From Rebecca billardiae RCC1528 (Eukaryota; Haptophyta), in the NCBI GenBank assembly GCA_965240325.2, contig OZ251235.1:682001-746000 (forward strand): 64,000 nt of DNA, in the 5' to 3' direction. A program made the position numbers and the translations under genes. Position 1 is the first letter of the stretch. Every line of letters begins with the position of its first letter. Of the stretch, positions 34,745 through 42,851 are shown in pieces. The notes under the pieces are model-generated. The model had not been told where the DNA came from. It saw nothing but the letters and a program-made list of their open reading frames with translations, and did no database searches.

Positions 34745-36860
34745 TGAGCTCAATCGTGCGTAACCACGGACCGCCGGGCATGGCCCACCCAACCGGTCGC
34801 AGCGCCGCGGGCGCCGCGGACAGCGGATCCGCGCGGGCGACGACGTCCGCGCGCGAGCTCGGCCTCGAGCAGCTGGGCGACAGCGCGAAGACCAACCAGA
34901 TGCTCACTGGCGTGACGAACGAGTTTGCCAAGTTCGCAAGCTCCAACTCCAGCGTGAGCACCGACCTCTTCACCAGAACGGGCGGCAGCCTGAACCTGAT
35001 GCCGGAGAGCACGTTCGTGACGCTTGCGCGGCAGCTGCCCTCGCTCGTCCCGATCACGAGCAAGATCAAGGAGAAGAACGAGCAAATCGCCACGGTGGAC
35101 GCGGCGACGCGCTCCAAGGAGAAGGTGCTCCTCGTCCGCGCGAAGGTCGCGCAGCGAGAGCTCGACGGCAAGAACGAGCCGATGACACCGGTACCACTCG
35201 CGGCCGCGCCGGCGTTCCCGCCCGCGGCAGCGCCCTCTGACGCGTCTGCGGACGGCGACGACGCGAGCAGCGGGCCGGCGAGCGGTCTCCCGAGCGTTGA
35301 GGCGACGGTGAAGTTCGATGGCATGTCCGTCACGGCGGAGGAGCTGCACGAGCTCGTCGAGGCCAAGCTCGCGGAGATCACGGCCGAGAGGGACATCACC
35401 ATCGGTAAGATTGCGATACTCGGAGAGGGCTTTGCTGGCGTCTCCGCGCTCGACAGCCCGAACCTGATCTACCAGAAGGTGTATGAGAACTCCGCGGCCG
35501 TGCTGCTGAAGCTGTTGAAGTCGACGCTGAACGCGGAAGCGCAGCAGTACGTGGACGCGTGCTCGCGGCGCAAGGGCATGGGCCCCTACCCGAAGGCTGC
35601 CGAGCAGCTGCAGGCGTGGTGGATTGAGCTGCGTGAGCTGCGCGACGAGGTGAGCGTCGACCACCTGATGGACATCATGGCCCCGTACCTGAACACGGGG
35701 GAGAGCGAGCACAAGACATTCTCGGACCTGCCGTCGTACCTGGCGTACTCGAAGGAGCGGCAGCTCGTATTCGAGCGCCTGCGGGCGCCGGCCGAGGCGC
35801 TCGAGCTGGCCCGCGTGCTGCAGCCGCTGCGCAGCATGAAGGGCGACCTCTCGCTCAAGTTGAAGCTCGACAAGTTCCTCAAGATGCCGTACGCGGAGGT
35901 GACGAACGCGACGCTCGTCATGATGAACTCCGACCTCGCGAGCCACCCGCCGCGCGGTGTGATCACCGTGGGCAACGTGAAGGAGCGCCCGCCCCCGCGC
36001 CAGCCGCCGAAGCAGCCGGCGCACGAGGTGTCCGGCGCGACGACGCCGCACGTCCCGCCAAAGCTGAAGTGCGACTTGTGTAAGGGGAACCACTACTACG
36101 GCAAGATGTGCTCGCAGTTCAAGCCGGACGGCCCGGTGCCGCCAGCGGTGGTCGCTGCGCGCGAGGAGCGCGCTGCTGCGCGCGCGCGTGCGAGGCAGGA
36201 GCAACCGGGCGCGGGTGCGCGCCGCGCCGCGGACCGCGGGGCCATCATCGTGCCCGCGGGTGTCCCCGGCCGGAGCATCGCACCGGGCGTCCGCGCGGTC
36301 CAGGCGATCGAGAACATTGACGAGGTGGAGCCTCACGACGAGGTGATCGGCGGGCGCGTCGCCGCCGCGGTCGTCGAGGACAAGGGGGGCGCCGAGCCGC
36401 CCAACCGAGCGAACGGGCGCATTGACTCCGCTGCCGACCGGTCAGTCGGCGGGATGTGGATGGTCGACGCCGGTCTTGTGGAGAACTTGACGGCGCAGAA
36501 CGGCGCGCTCATCGGCTTTGATGGCGGGGCCGCGGCCTCGTCGCTCAAGGGTGAGATCACCGCGCGCATGCTGAGCGTGGACGGCTCCGACTCGCAGCTG
36601 ATCAAGTGCGAGATCTGGATTGCCGAGGGCGTGGAGACCATCCTGCTGTCCGCGGACGCGCTCGCGAGCGTCGGCGCGACGACCACCATCTCCAAGTGGC
36701 GGCAGTCGTCGTGCGACTTCACGGACGTCGGAGGCGGCTACATCAAGATCGGCTCGGACGCGCGCGTCATCCTCGAGCTCCAGCCCGTCGAGGAGGCGGC
36801 CGCCGCCGCGGCGGGGCGCGTCGAGCCGGAGGCCGAACGCGCGCCCGCGCCCGCGCCTGT

Positions 36861-36898
<38 letters not shown>

Positions 36899-36924
36899 TC
36901 GGGCGCGCGCCGGGAAACGAGTAG
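34744..36924 (+). CDS. gag: Copia Gag with C-terminal protease-like domain
   Basis: 726 residues. The N-terminal two thirds is a helical capsid-type region (for example about 200-400, with repeated Leu/Arg-rich helices). A short Cys/His cluster, C-x2-C-x3-H-x5-C, at residues 443-456 replaces the canonical C-x2-C-x4-H-x4-C nucleocapsid knuckle. Downstream, WMVDAGLVENL at about 572-582 sits where copia proteases have their D-S/T-G active site, followed by an ILLSADALASVGATTTI segment that fits the end of a retropepsin fold. The catalytic triplet here is D-A-G, an unusual form. The C-terminus is an Ala-Pro repeat ending just after the frameshift heptamer. The start ATG coincides with the LTR end. 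Confidence 0.9.
36912..36918 (+). promoter_or_regulatory. Programmed -1 ribosomal frameshift site (G GGA AAC)
   Basis: The heptamer GGGAAAC is in the exact X XXY YYZ phase of gag (CCG GGA AAC GAG TAG) and lies four bases before the gag stop. Slipping back one base yields GGG AAA CGA GTA GGG and enters the open pol frame. Downstream, a perfect 7-bp stem pairs 36937-36943 with 36954-36960 across a 10-base loop, followed by a 20-bp GC palindrome at 36959-36978 as possible stimulatory structure. The 18-base spacing to the first stem is longer than the usual 5-9. Confidence 0.85.
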
Positions 36925-39900
36925 GGCCCGAGCGCGCGGCGGCTGAGCGAGCTGCCGCCGGGCGTGCGCGCACGCCCGGTGACAAGGAGCTCGGCCTGTG
37001 GGCCGCCCGCTTGGGCACGACGAACAAGACTTTGCTGACTCGCACTTGGCGCGCCACCGCTGGCATGCCGGAGGCGACGATGGCGCGCGCGCCGCTGGAC
37101 ACGCTGTCCGGCGCGCACATGAAACGACGGCCCTTTAACCGGCCCATGCCCCGCGCGACGCACCCGCGCGAGGTGACGCACATGGACGTGGTGTCCGTGT
37201 CGAAGATTGACTTGCCGATCGGCGAGGCCGGGATCCCGGTCGGCATGAAGTACGCGCTGGTGTGTGTAGATGACTACTCGCGCCGGATGAGCGTCTACTT
37301 CTGCAAGTTGAAGTCGCAGATACCTGACCTGATCGCGATGTATTTTCGCGAGATGGGAGCGCACGAGCTGTACGGCTCGCACATCGAGCTTGGACCTGGG
37401 TTCAAGCGATTCCACATCCACACCGACGGCGGCACCGAGCTGAACTCGGAGCGCGTGTCCGAGCTGCTGCTGCAGCTTGGCCTCGCCGCCAACGTGACGA
37501 GCGCGCCCGACACTCCCTCCTCGAATGGGGTGGCGGAGCACGCGATCCAGACTCTGGTGCGCGACACGATTGCGCGCCTTGCGATGACGGGCATGCCTGC
37601 CCAGCATTGGCACTATGCGATGCGCCACGCGTGCGCGAGCAGAAACCGCTTGGCGTCCAGGCGAATCATGCGCGACGGCGCGCTGATGTTCGTGACGCCC
37701 TACGAGCTCTTTTTTGGCAAGCCGCCGGACATGCGTCACGTGATCGTGTTCGGCGCCCCGTGCCGTGTGGTCCTGCAGGGACTCGAGAAGCAGCGGCGGG
37801 GCAAGCTGGGCATGCCGACGGTGCGTGGCCGCGTCCTCGGTCACGGCATCGACGGCTCCCAGATCGACAAGACGTTCCGGCTGCTGCTGGGGTACGTCGT
37901 GCTGCTCGATGACGGGCGCGTGATTCACTCCAAGCACGTGTACATTGATGAGCGGTCGCTGGTCGAGGGGGGGCACACTCCGTTCGCGACCAGCTATGAC
38001 GGTGCCGAGCCCGAGGGAGACGCCGCTGACGGCGAGCTCACCGACGAGGGCGACGGGCATTTTGAGATTGAGGACGGTGCAGCCGACGACGGCGGCGCTG
38101 CTGCTCATGACGACGGGGGCGCGGCGAGCGAAGCTGCGCGACCGAGCGCCGACGGCGATGACGCCGGAGGCGATGACGACGCACGAGCTGGTGAGTCCGC
38201 GGCGCCCGAGCTGCCGCGCGACTACGACCCGATGCGACGAGACCGAGCGAGGCGGAGCAGACCCGCCGCGCAGACGGTGCAGGCTGTGACCGAGGCAGCG
38301 TTCCAGGCCGCGGGCGAGGAACCTACCGAGGAGAACAGCTTCGAGGCATTCGCTGCAACGACAATCGCGCGGATGAATGGTGTGCCGATCACCATCCCCA
38401 CGACGTGGGACGAGGCGATGAAATCGCCCGAGGCCAAGCTCTGGATGCAGGCCTGCCATGACCACCTCGACGCGCACGGCGTGAGACACACGTTCTTCGA
38501 GGTGATTGTTCCGGACACCACGCGCACGATTCCTGTCAAGTGGGTGTTCGACGTGAAGACGCTTCCCGATGGCGAAGTGATCAAGTTCAAGGCGCGGCTG
38601 GTAACCCAGGGGTTCCGCCAGCGTGAGGGCATCGACTTCAATGAGGTGTTCGCCCCGACGATACGACCAGAACAGCTGCGGCTGATGCTCGCGGTCGCGC
38701 TCAAGGCCAAAGGCGTCTCGATGACGGACGCGGCGAGCGCCAAGATCGTGGAGACGCGACCCGCCGACGTGCGGCACGCATACCTGAACAGCGACCTGCC
38801 GGAGGGCGAGGAGGTGATGACACCGCTCCCGCCTGGCTACACCCCGAAGAGCTCGACGCCGCTCGGCTCGAAGGTGGTCGCGAAGTTTGTGAAGGCGCTC
38901 CCAGGCATGCGCCAGGCCGGGCGCGTGTGGTACCTACACTTGCGTAAGTGTTTGCTCGAACATGGGTTCGAGCCGTGCCCGAGCGCGCCGTGCATCTACT
39001 CGAAGGCAGTCGATGGCGGCTACGTGTTCGTCGGTCACTTTGTCGACGATCTGCTGATGATGAACATCTCGAAGGACAAGAACGCATTGGACGCGCTGAT
39101 GACGGCGTTGCTGACGCACTACGAGATGCAGGGCGCGGACTGCCTGAGCAAGTTCCTTGGCGCCGAATTTGAGACCACGGTGGACGGACTTTTTACCCAC
39201 CTGAACCAGTACATCGGTGATGTGTGCGAGCGCTTCCACCTGAGTGGAGAGCGCCACCCACCGACCCCCGAGTGCAGCGAGACGCGCGAGATCCCCCGCC
39301 CGCTGCAAGCCCTCCTGCTGCGCGCTGACCGCCAGCACTACCAGGAGATGACCGGTGCCCTCATGTACTGCATGACGACGTGTCGCCCCGACATCGCGCA
39401 CGCCGTGAACATGCTGGCACGCCGGATGTCCAATCCCCGGCTCTACGACTTGACCGCCGCGAAGCGCACGCTCCGATACTTGCTCGGCACGCGTCGGCGC
39501 GGCATCCTCTTCCGGCACGCGACGCACGCACAACACCCTGATTTGGTGGCGTACGCGGACTCGGACTGGGCGAACGATCGTGAAGATCGACGTTCTACGA
39601 CGGGATACCTTGTTATGTACAACGGGGTCCCGATCTCGTGGCACACCGGACTGCAGAGCGTGGTCGCGTTGTCTACGTGCGAGGCGGAGTACATCGCGCT
39701 GAGCGAGTGCTGCCGCGAGGTGATCTACCTGCGCGACCTGGTCACGTTTTTGAACGAGCCGGTCGTGGAGCCCACGACGGTGATCTACGAGGATAACCAG
39801 GGCACGATCGATTTGACGAACAACCCGGTGCACCACAAGCGCACCAAGCACATTGACGTGAAGTACCATTTCACGCGGCGCGCGCAAGCCGACGGCGCCG

Positions 39901-40034
39901 TGCTGATCCAGAAGGTGCCGACCGACGACAACCGGTCCGACATCATGACCAAGGCTACCGCGACGAGTACTTTTCTCAAGCACGTCGTGGCGATACTGCA
40001 TGCTGTTCCACCACCTCCGCCGCCTTCGGCATGA
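36912..40034 (+). CDS. pol: Copia Pol: integrase, reverse transcriptase, RNase H
   Basis: About 1040 residues when entered by -1 frameshifting from gag; the frame itself is open from 36606. Integrase shows the DDE triad in THMDVV (about 37187), HTDGGTE (about 37421) and NGVAEH (about 37530). Upstream, the place of the HHCC zinc domain reads LWAARLGTT...LDTLSGAHMKRRPF, with all four zinc ligands replaced. Reverse transcriptase has VKWVFDVK...KARLVTQGF, a catalytic VRHAYLNSDLP block and HFVDDLL (about 39040), so FVDD replaces the usual YVDD. RNase H has AYADSDWA, STCEAEYIAL and YEDNQGTI, the copia signature, followed by KHIDVKYHF. It ends just before the polypurine tract. No internal stops are seen. 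Confidence 0.95.
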   Translation, partial: GKRVGPERAAAERAAAGRARTPGDKELGLWAARLGTTNKTLLTRTWRATAGMPEATMARAPLDTLSGAHMKRRPFNRPMPRATHPREVTHMDVVSVSKIDLPIGEAGIPVGMKYALVCVDDYSRRMSVYFCKLKSQIPDLIAMYFREMGAHELYGSHIELGPGFKRFHIHTDGGTELNSERVSELLLQLGLAANVTSAPDTPSSNGVAEHAIQTLVRDTIARLAMTGMPAQHWHYAMRHACASRNRLASRRIMRDGALMFVTPYELFFGKPPDMRHVIVFGAPCRVVLQGLEKQRRGKLGMPTVRGRVLGHGIDGSQIDKTFRLLLGYVVLLDDGRVIHSKHVYIDERSLVEGGHTPFATSYDGAEPEGDAADGELTDEGDGHFEIEDGAADDGGAAAHDDGGAASEAARPSADGDDAGGDDDARAGESAAPELPRDYDPMRRDRARRSRPAAQTVQAVTEAAFQAAGEEPTEENSFEAFAATTIARMNGVPITIPTTWDEAMKSPEAKLWMQACHDHLDAHGVRHTFFEVIVPDTTRTIPVKWVFDVKTLPDGEVIKFKARLVTQGFRQREGIDFNEVFAPTIRPEQLRLMLAVALKAKGVSMTDAASAKIVETRPADVRHAYLNSDLPEGEEVMTPLPPGYTPKSSTPLGSKVVAKFVKALPGMRQAGRVWYLHLRKCLLEHGFEPCPSAPCIYSKAVDGGYVFVGHFVDDLLMMNISKDKNALDALMTALLTHYEMQGADCLSKFLGAEFETTVDGLFTHLNQYIGDVCERFHLSGERHPPTPECSETREIPRPLQALLLRADRQHYQEMTGALMYCMTTCRPDIAHAVNMLARRMSNPRLYDLTAAKRTLRYLLGTRRRGILFRHATHAQHPDLVAYADSDWANDREDRRSTTGYLVMYNGVPISWHTGLQSVVALSTCEAEYIALSECCREVIYLRDLVTFLNEPVVEPTTVIYEDNQGTIDLTNNPVHHKRTKHIDVKYHFTRRAQADGAVLIQKVPTDDNRSDIMTKATATSTFLKHVVAILHAVPPPPPPSA

Positions 40035-40038
40035 TGTC

Positions 40039-40047
40039 GAGGGGGGG
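40039..40047 (+). other. Polypurine tract
   Basis: GAGGGGGGG directly precedes the 3' LTR; this is the expected primer site for plus-strand DNA synthesis. Confidence 0.9.
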
Positions 40048-40448
40048 TGTTGTATTAATTCCGAATTTCCTCCGTGCACGATTTCTTTTCTTCTCCAGGC
40101 GCTTGGATCCAACCGCCAGGAGAGGTCGAGTCCCAGGTACTACTCGCTGTCGTACCTGCCCTCCCTGAACCGGCACGAGCGCGCTCGGCCCCTAATCCTA
40201 TTGCTTTCGCCGCTGTCCGCAGGCGAACGCAAGCCGCCGGGTACGTATGTCCGTTTTCCCCCGGCGCTATTGGTCTAACGAGCAGTAACGACCTATCAGT
40301 TTACTGGTGCCGTTTGCTTTTGCACCTGTGTGGGACGACTCCCGCACCGCCCGCTCGTCCGCACGGACGACGCTGCTGACGACGTCCGCAGGGACACTGT
40401 GATAAGCCCCTGCGTGACCGGGGAACTGGTAAGGCGGAATAAACATCA
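40048..40448 (+). repeat. 3' LTR
   Basis: 401 bp, aligning end to end with 34344-34744 without a visible difference. AATAAA lies at 40438-40443. Confidence 0.95.
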
Positions 40449-40453
40449 AATAT
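40449..40453. repeat. Target site duplication, right (AATAT)
   Basis: Exact match to 34339-34343. Confidence 0.95.
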
Positions 40454-40745
40454 TTAATGGGGACCGCCGCGGCCGCCGCTGGCCCGGCGGCGACACCTCG
40501 GCACCTCGCTGTCTGACCGCGCTGACGCTAATAAAATTATTTATAATAATTTATTATTACGACTATTATAATGATATTATACTATTATTCGGATAGTCTT
40601 GGTTACTGCCCAAAGGCCAAATAATGCTGGCGGTGCAACGCTGCGCTCACGAACCGCGCGCGTGCGCGCGGGCGCCATCACCCCGATGGATGCACGATAG
40701 GGTGCAGCATGGGGTGGCAGCTCCGGCCGCGCACGCGAGAGTGGT

Positions 40746-40797
40746 CTCGGGCGCCGCCCGCAGGAGAAGGCTCCCGCTTTGGAGGCGACACCGTCAT
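40746..40797 (-). promoter_or_regulatory. Form-II SECIS element in the arsM 3' flank
   Basis: On the minus strand, ATGA lies at 40797-40794 and its GA partner at 40748-40747, giving the tandem G-A quartet. A helix of ten pairs (three G-U) joins 40792-40783 with 40759-40750. AAA at 40780-40778 lies 13 bases after the quartet, inside the usual 10-13. It is followed at once by a seven-pair apical ministem (40777-40771 with 40766-40760, loop CCTT), the hallmark of form-II elements. A basal helix of about six GC-rich pairs can form across a larger internal loop. It sits about 250 nt past the arsM stop codon, on the same strand. The fold was worked out by hand, not computed. Confidence 0.85.
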
Positions 40798-41050
40798 GGA
40801 TGCGGTGGTGGGCGCGCCAGCAGCGTCGAGCGCGATGATGGCGGTGCCAAGCAAGTCCGAGCGCACGCCTGAAGCCAGCCAGCGCTCAGCGCGCGATCGA
40901 GCGCGGAGCGGCGGCGTGCGAAGGTTGGAGGGGTAGGGGGGGCGAGAGACGACGCCGGTGCGCCGTGCTCGGTCCCCGGCGTGCGCCGCGGCGAGCGCGT
41001 GCCGGGTGCGGGAGCACGGATCTCCAGAGGAGCGCACCGGCCGCTTACTG

Positions 41051-42257
41051 TCAGCACGCCTGCCCCGCCGCGCACGGCTGCTCCTGGGGCGCACGCGGCG
41101 GCGGCGGCGCGGCCTCCGCCTTGGGCTCAGCCGCCGCACTGCCGCTGGGCGGGCTGCCCTCGAGCGCGTCGGCCATCGGCTCGTCCTCGTCCGCAGCGCT
41201 CGGCGCGGCGCGGGGCGGCGGGCGCCGGCCGAAGACGCTCGGCGCCGGCATGCCGAGCACGAACGGCACGGTCGCGCCCACGAGCGCGTCGATCAGGCTG
41301 GCGAGCGGTGGCGCCGCGCGCGCGACTGCCGAGTAGGCCGCCAGCGGCGCGGGGAGAGGCTTGCGCGCCGTCACGTACGCCGAGACGACAAACTTCTCCG
41401 CGCCGGAGCCGGGCATCCAGTCCTTGATGAACTCGGCCGACTCCGTTTTCTCCTGCACGGAGGCACACGCCACGCGCGCGCGTGAGCGCGTGAGCGCACG
41501 CGAGAGCGCGCGCGCGCGCGCGCTTGCGGGACGGCCGGGCGGCGCGCGCGGCGCGCACCTCGATGGCCACCTCCGTGAAGCCGACGTTGCGCATGGCTGC
41601 CGCGAGCTCGTCAGGCTCCGGCGCGCCCGCGACTCAGCAAGCGAGCGCCTCCGCCGTCTTCAGCGCCTCCGGCATCGGCCCCGAGCCGCGCGCCTGCACA
41701 ATGTCGGACACGGCGATCCGTCCGCCCGGCCGGAGCGCGCGGAACGCCTCCGCCATCACCTGCTGCTTGTCGGGCGAGAGGTTGATCACGCAGTTGGAGA
41801 TGAGCACGTCGACCGAGCCGTCCGCGACGGGCAGGTGCTCGATCTCGCCGAGCCGGAACGTCACGTTCGTCGCGCCCATCTGCTGCGCGTTTGCGCGCGC
41901 GCGCGAGATCATGTCTGGCGTCATGTCCACGCCGATCACCGCGCCCGACGGGCCGACCGCGCGGCCGGCGAGGAGCGAGTCGAAGCCGGCGCCCGAGCCG
42001 AGGTCGACGACGCGCTCGCCAGGCTGCAGCGCCGCAATCTTGATCGGGTTGCCGCAGCCCAGCCCCAGATTCGAGCCGTCGCCCAGCTTGCCGAGCGCGA
42101 GCTGCTCCGACTCGTAGCCCAGCTTGGCGGACGCAAAGTCGAAGTCGCGCTGGTCGCCGCAGCAGCCGCCGCCGCCGCCGAGGAGCGGCTTGCCCTTCGC
42201 CGTCTCCGCGTACGCCTCGCGCACGCCCTGACGGACGGAGTCTGCGGTGGCCTCCAT
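41051..42257 (-). CDS. arsM: Arsenite methyltransferase, predicted selenoprotein
   Basis: Exon 1 is 42257-41559 (233 codons including one in-frame TGA), the intron is 41558-41453 (GTGCGCG...GTGCAG, 106 nt), and exon 2 is 41452-41051, giving 366 residues. The enzyme transfers methyl groups from SAM to As(III) and detoxifies arsenic in the cytosol. Visible motifs are a Cys pair at 32-33, LGLGCGNP (Cys68), SAM motif I VVDLGSGAGFD at 83-93, VDMTPDM at 110-116, and ISNCVINLSPDK at 153-164 (Cys156). Then EALAC is followed by TGA (codon 208, 41636-41634) and VAGAPEPDELAAAMRNVGF, and exon 2 supplies EFIKDWMPGSGAE. The TGA stands where the family has the second arsenic-binding cysteine. A SECIS lies downstream. 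The C-terminus ends ...CAAGQAC-TGA-CAG-TAA. Homologues are bacterial-like in sequence, but the intron and SECIS are eukaryotic. Confidence 0.9.
41634..41636 (-). other. In-frame TGA, predicted selenocysteine codon (Sec208)
   Basis: The frame continues for 25 conserved codons past this TGA to the splice donor with clear ArsM homology on both sides, so it is neither the end of the gene nor a frameshift. The replaced residue corresponds to the arsenite-binding cysteine near the C-terminal domain (Cys224 of the Cyanidioschyzon enzyme, Cys206 of human AS3MT, from family knowledge). Confidence 0.85.
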
Positions 42258-42851
42258 GGCCCACCCGCCCGCCGCGCTGCCGATGGGACCGAGCGGGAGA
42301 GGCGGAGGGGAGCGACTTCACGCGCGCAAGCGCTTTATTGCAGGTCTGTATGTAGCACCCGGACCGTCCAGACTGTCCACCGGACGCCAACGGTTCGCCA
42401 ATCTGAAATCGCCCGCACGGCGCCGGCGGGCGGCACTTTTCGATCGACGCCCGCACCGACAGCGGACAGCCGGGCGAGGGCGCGCGTGGACGATCAGGCA
42501 CCCGGCGACAGCGCGGGGGTCGGCGCGCACGCAGGCCCTCAGAATCGCGATCGCGCGGCCACCCTCCGCCAACCGCATACACGCACTCATCCGCAGCGCC
42601 GATGTCCGTGCGCCCTCTCCTCAGCAGATGGCCCGACGCCACTATCCGGAGCGCAAGCGCCGAGCGCGCCACGGCGCCGCCCGCATCGTGATCGTTATTC
42701 TCATCATGTGCCTCGTATGCATGCGTCGTCCTGATAGTGATATGGCCTATGAGCGCGCGGGTCCCCCGGGAAAACGACGAACCCCTCCGGCAGCGGCATA
42801 GATCTATGTATATATATAGTTATATATAGATTCTAGCTCTCCGACTGTTCA
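42258..42851. other. Spacer between two minus-strand genes
   Basis: This contains the arsM upstream region next to 42257 and the 3' end of the next gene at 42852. There is an AT-rich TATATATAGTTATATATAG stretch at about 42809-42828. No gene is seen. Confidence 0.5.

Larger units (their letters stand above)
34344..40448 (+). mobile_element. Complete Ty1/copia LTR retrotransposon (6105 bp)
   Basis: Two 401-bp LTRs (34344-34744 and 40048-40448, offset 5704), each TGTTG...CATCA, flank gag and pol. By eye the LTRs are identical, which implies recent insertion. A purine tract GAGGGGGGG (40039-40047) abuts the 3' LTR, and AATAT duplications lie outside. Domain order is gag, protease, integrase, reverse transcriptase, RNase H, which defines the Ty1/copia superfamily. 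Both reading frames are intact. It sits in the spacer downstream of the RING gene and about 300 bp past the 3' signals of the arsM gene on the opposite strand. Confidence 0.97.

Noticed and set aside
34750-38777. Minus-strand ORFs of 528 and 679 codons inside the retrotransposon
   Set aside because: They are antisense to the conserved gag and pol domains.
41634-41636. Reading the internal TGA of arsM as a nonsense mutation or as an intron
   Set aside because: Homology continues in the same frame immediately after the TGA with no donor-acceptor pair that would remove only it, and a SECIS fold is present downstream. A pseudogene would not be expected to keep both.
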